From Peribacillus simplex (GTDB taxonomy: Bacteria; Bacillota; Bacilli; Bacillales; DSM-1321): 64,000 nucleotides of DNA. Every line of letters begins with the position of its first letter. The stretch's first letter is position 1. Both the position numbers and the translations under genes were made by a program. Positions 63,957-64,000 of the stretch are shown piece after piece. The stretch is taken from assembly GCF_001542915.1 (NCBI RefSeq), contig NZ_LNNH01000043.1, positions 43,685-107,684 on the forward strand. Direction: 5' to 3'. The notes under the pieces are model-generated. The model was given only the letters and a program-made list of their open reading frames with translations. It was not told the DNA's origin and searched no databases.

Positions 63957-64000
63957 TGGTTAAGTCCTCGATCTATTAGTATCAGTCAGCTCCACATGTC
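63957..64000 (-). rRNA. rrl: 23S ribosomal RNA, 3' end (partial)
   Basis: The last 44 nt of 23S rRNA on the minus strand, ending ATCGAGGACTTAACCA, as in Bacillus; the rest lies beyond the window. Confidence 0.93.

Overview
The window looks like a chromosomal segment of a Bacillaceae species, probably of the Peribacillus (Bacillus simplex) type; the genus is an inference. Support comes from the conserved Bacillus order rRNA-tRNA cluster, rocF, Spo0E-like, sigW-rsiW, cdaA-cdaR-glmM-glmS with a glmS ribozyme, from AGGAGG-type ribosome binding sites, intrinsic terminators, cre and sigma-B/sigma-W promoter motifs, and from methylcitrate genes whose closest recognisable relatives are B. subtilis mmgD/E/F. 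In B. subtilis the glmS-rocF-tRNA block lies near oriC, so the window is probably origin-proximal.

Layout. 1-4.3 kb: GlcNAc use. A PTS EIIC gene (cut by the window edge) diverges from nagA-nagB-nagR and a SIS-domain gene, with a NagR-type operator over each promoter. 4.3-4.6 kb: a ~21-bp tandem repeat between two copies of one hairpin. 4.6-8.2 kb: MMPL/RND exporter with its MarR regulator. 8.3-10 kb: YtxH stress protein and a PrsA-like foldase. 10.2-14.7 kb: XRE-cupin regulator plus potABCD polyamine importer. 14.8-20.2 kb: HemY oxidase, a broken GNAT gene, a CPA1 antiporter and a lipid kinase. 20.6-21.25 kb: four tandem YhfH-type zinc-ribbon microprotein genes. 21.4-29.1 kb: reductive pyrimidine (or hydantoin) catabolism: PucR regulator, permease, dihydropyrimidinase, PreA and PreT. 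29.5-36 kb: a cluster of DnaA boxes, hflX, an ECF sigma/RskA pair, a parS-like site, cadA-cadC and a cold-shock gene. 36.4-39.4 kb: a chemoreceptor co-transcribed with an ATP-grasp ligase.

39.6-43.7 kb holds mmgD-mmgE-mmgF (methylcitrate cycle), preceded by a complete cobalamin riboswitch, an intrinsic terminator and a cre site, so propionyl-CoA oxidation appears to be switched by vitamin B12 and by carbon status. 43.8-50.3 kb: an ABC exporter with a two-component system, a MocR regulator divergent from a flavin-binding protein, and a Dph6-like ATPase.

50.4-53.95 kb is an AT-rich, decayed accessory island immediately downstream of glmS, the classical Tn7 attachment site. Its glmS-proximal gene encodes the N-terminal piece of a TnsA-like endonuclease. 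The rest is small membrane proteins, a CPBP protease, secreted proteins of unknown function and several frameshifted relics. The best reading is a degenerate Tn7-like insertion. 53.97-64 kb returns to core genome: glmS (with ribozyme), glmM, cdaR, cdaA, rsiW, sigW, a Spo0E-like phosphatase, arginase, nine tRNAs, 5S rRNA and the 3' end of 23S rRNA, nearly all on the minus strand.
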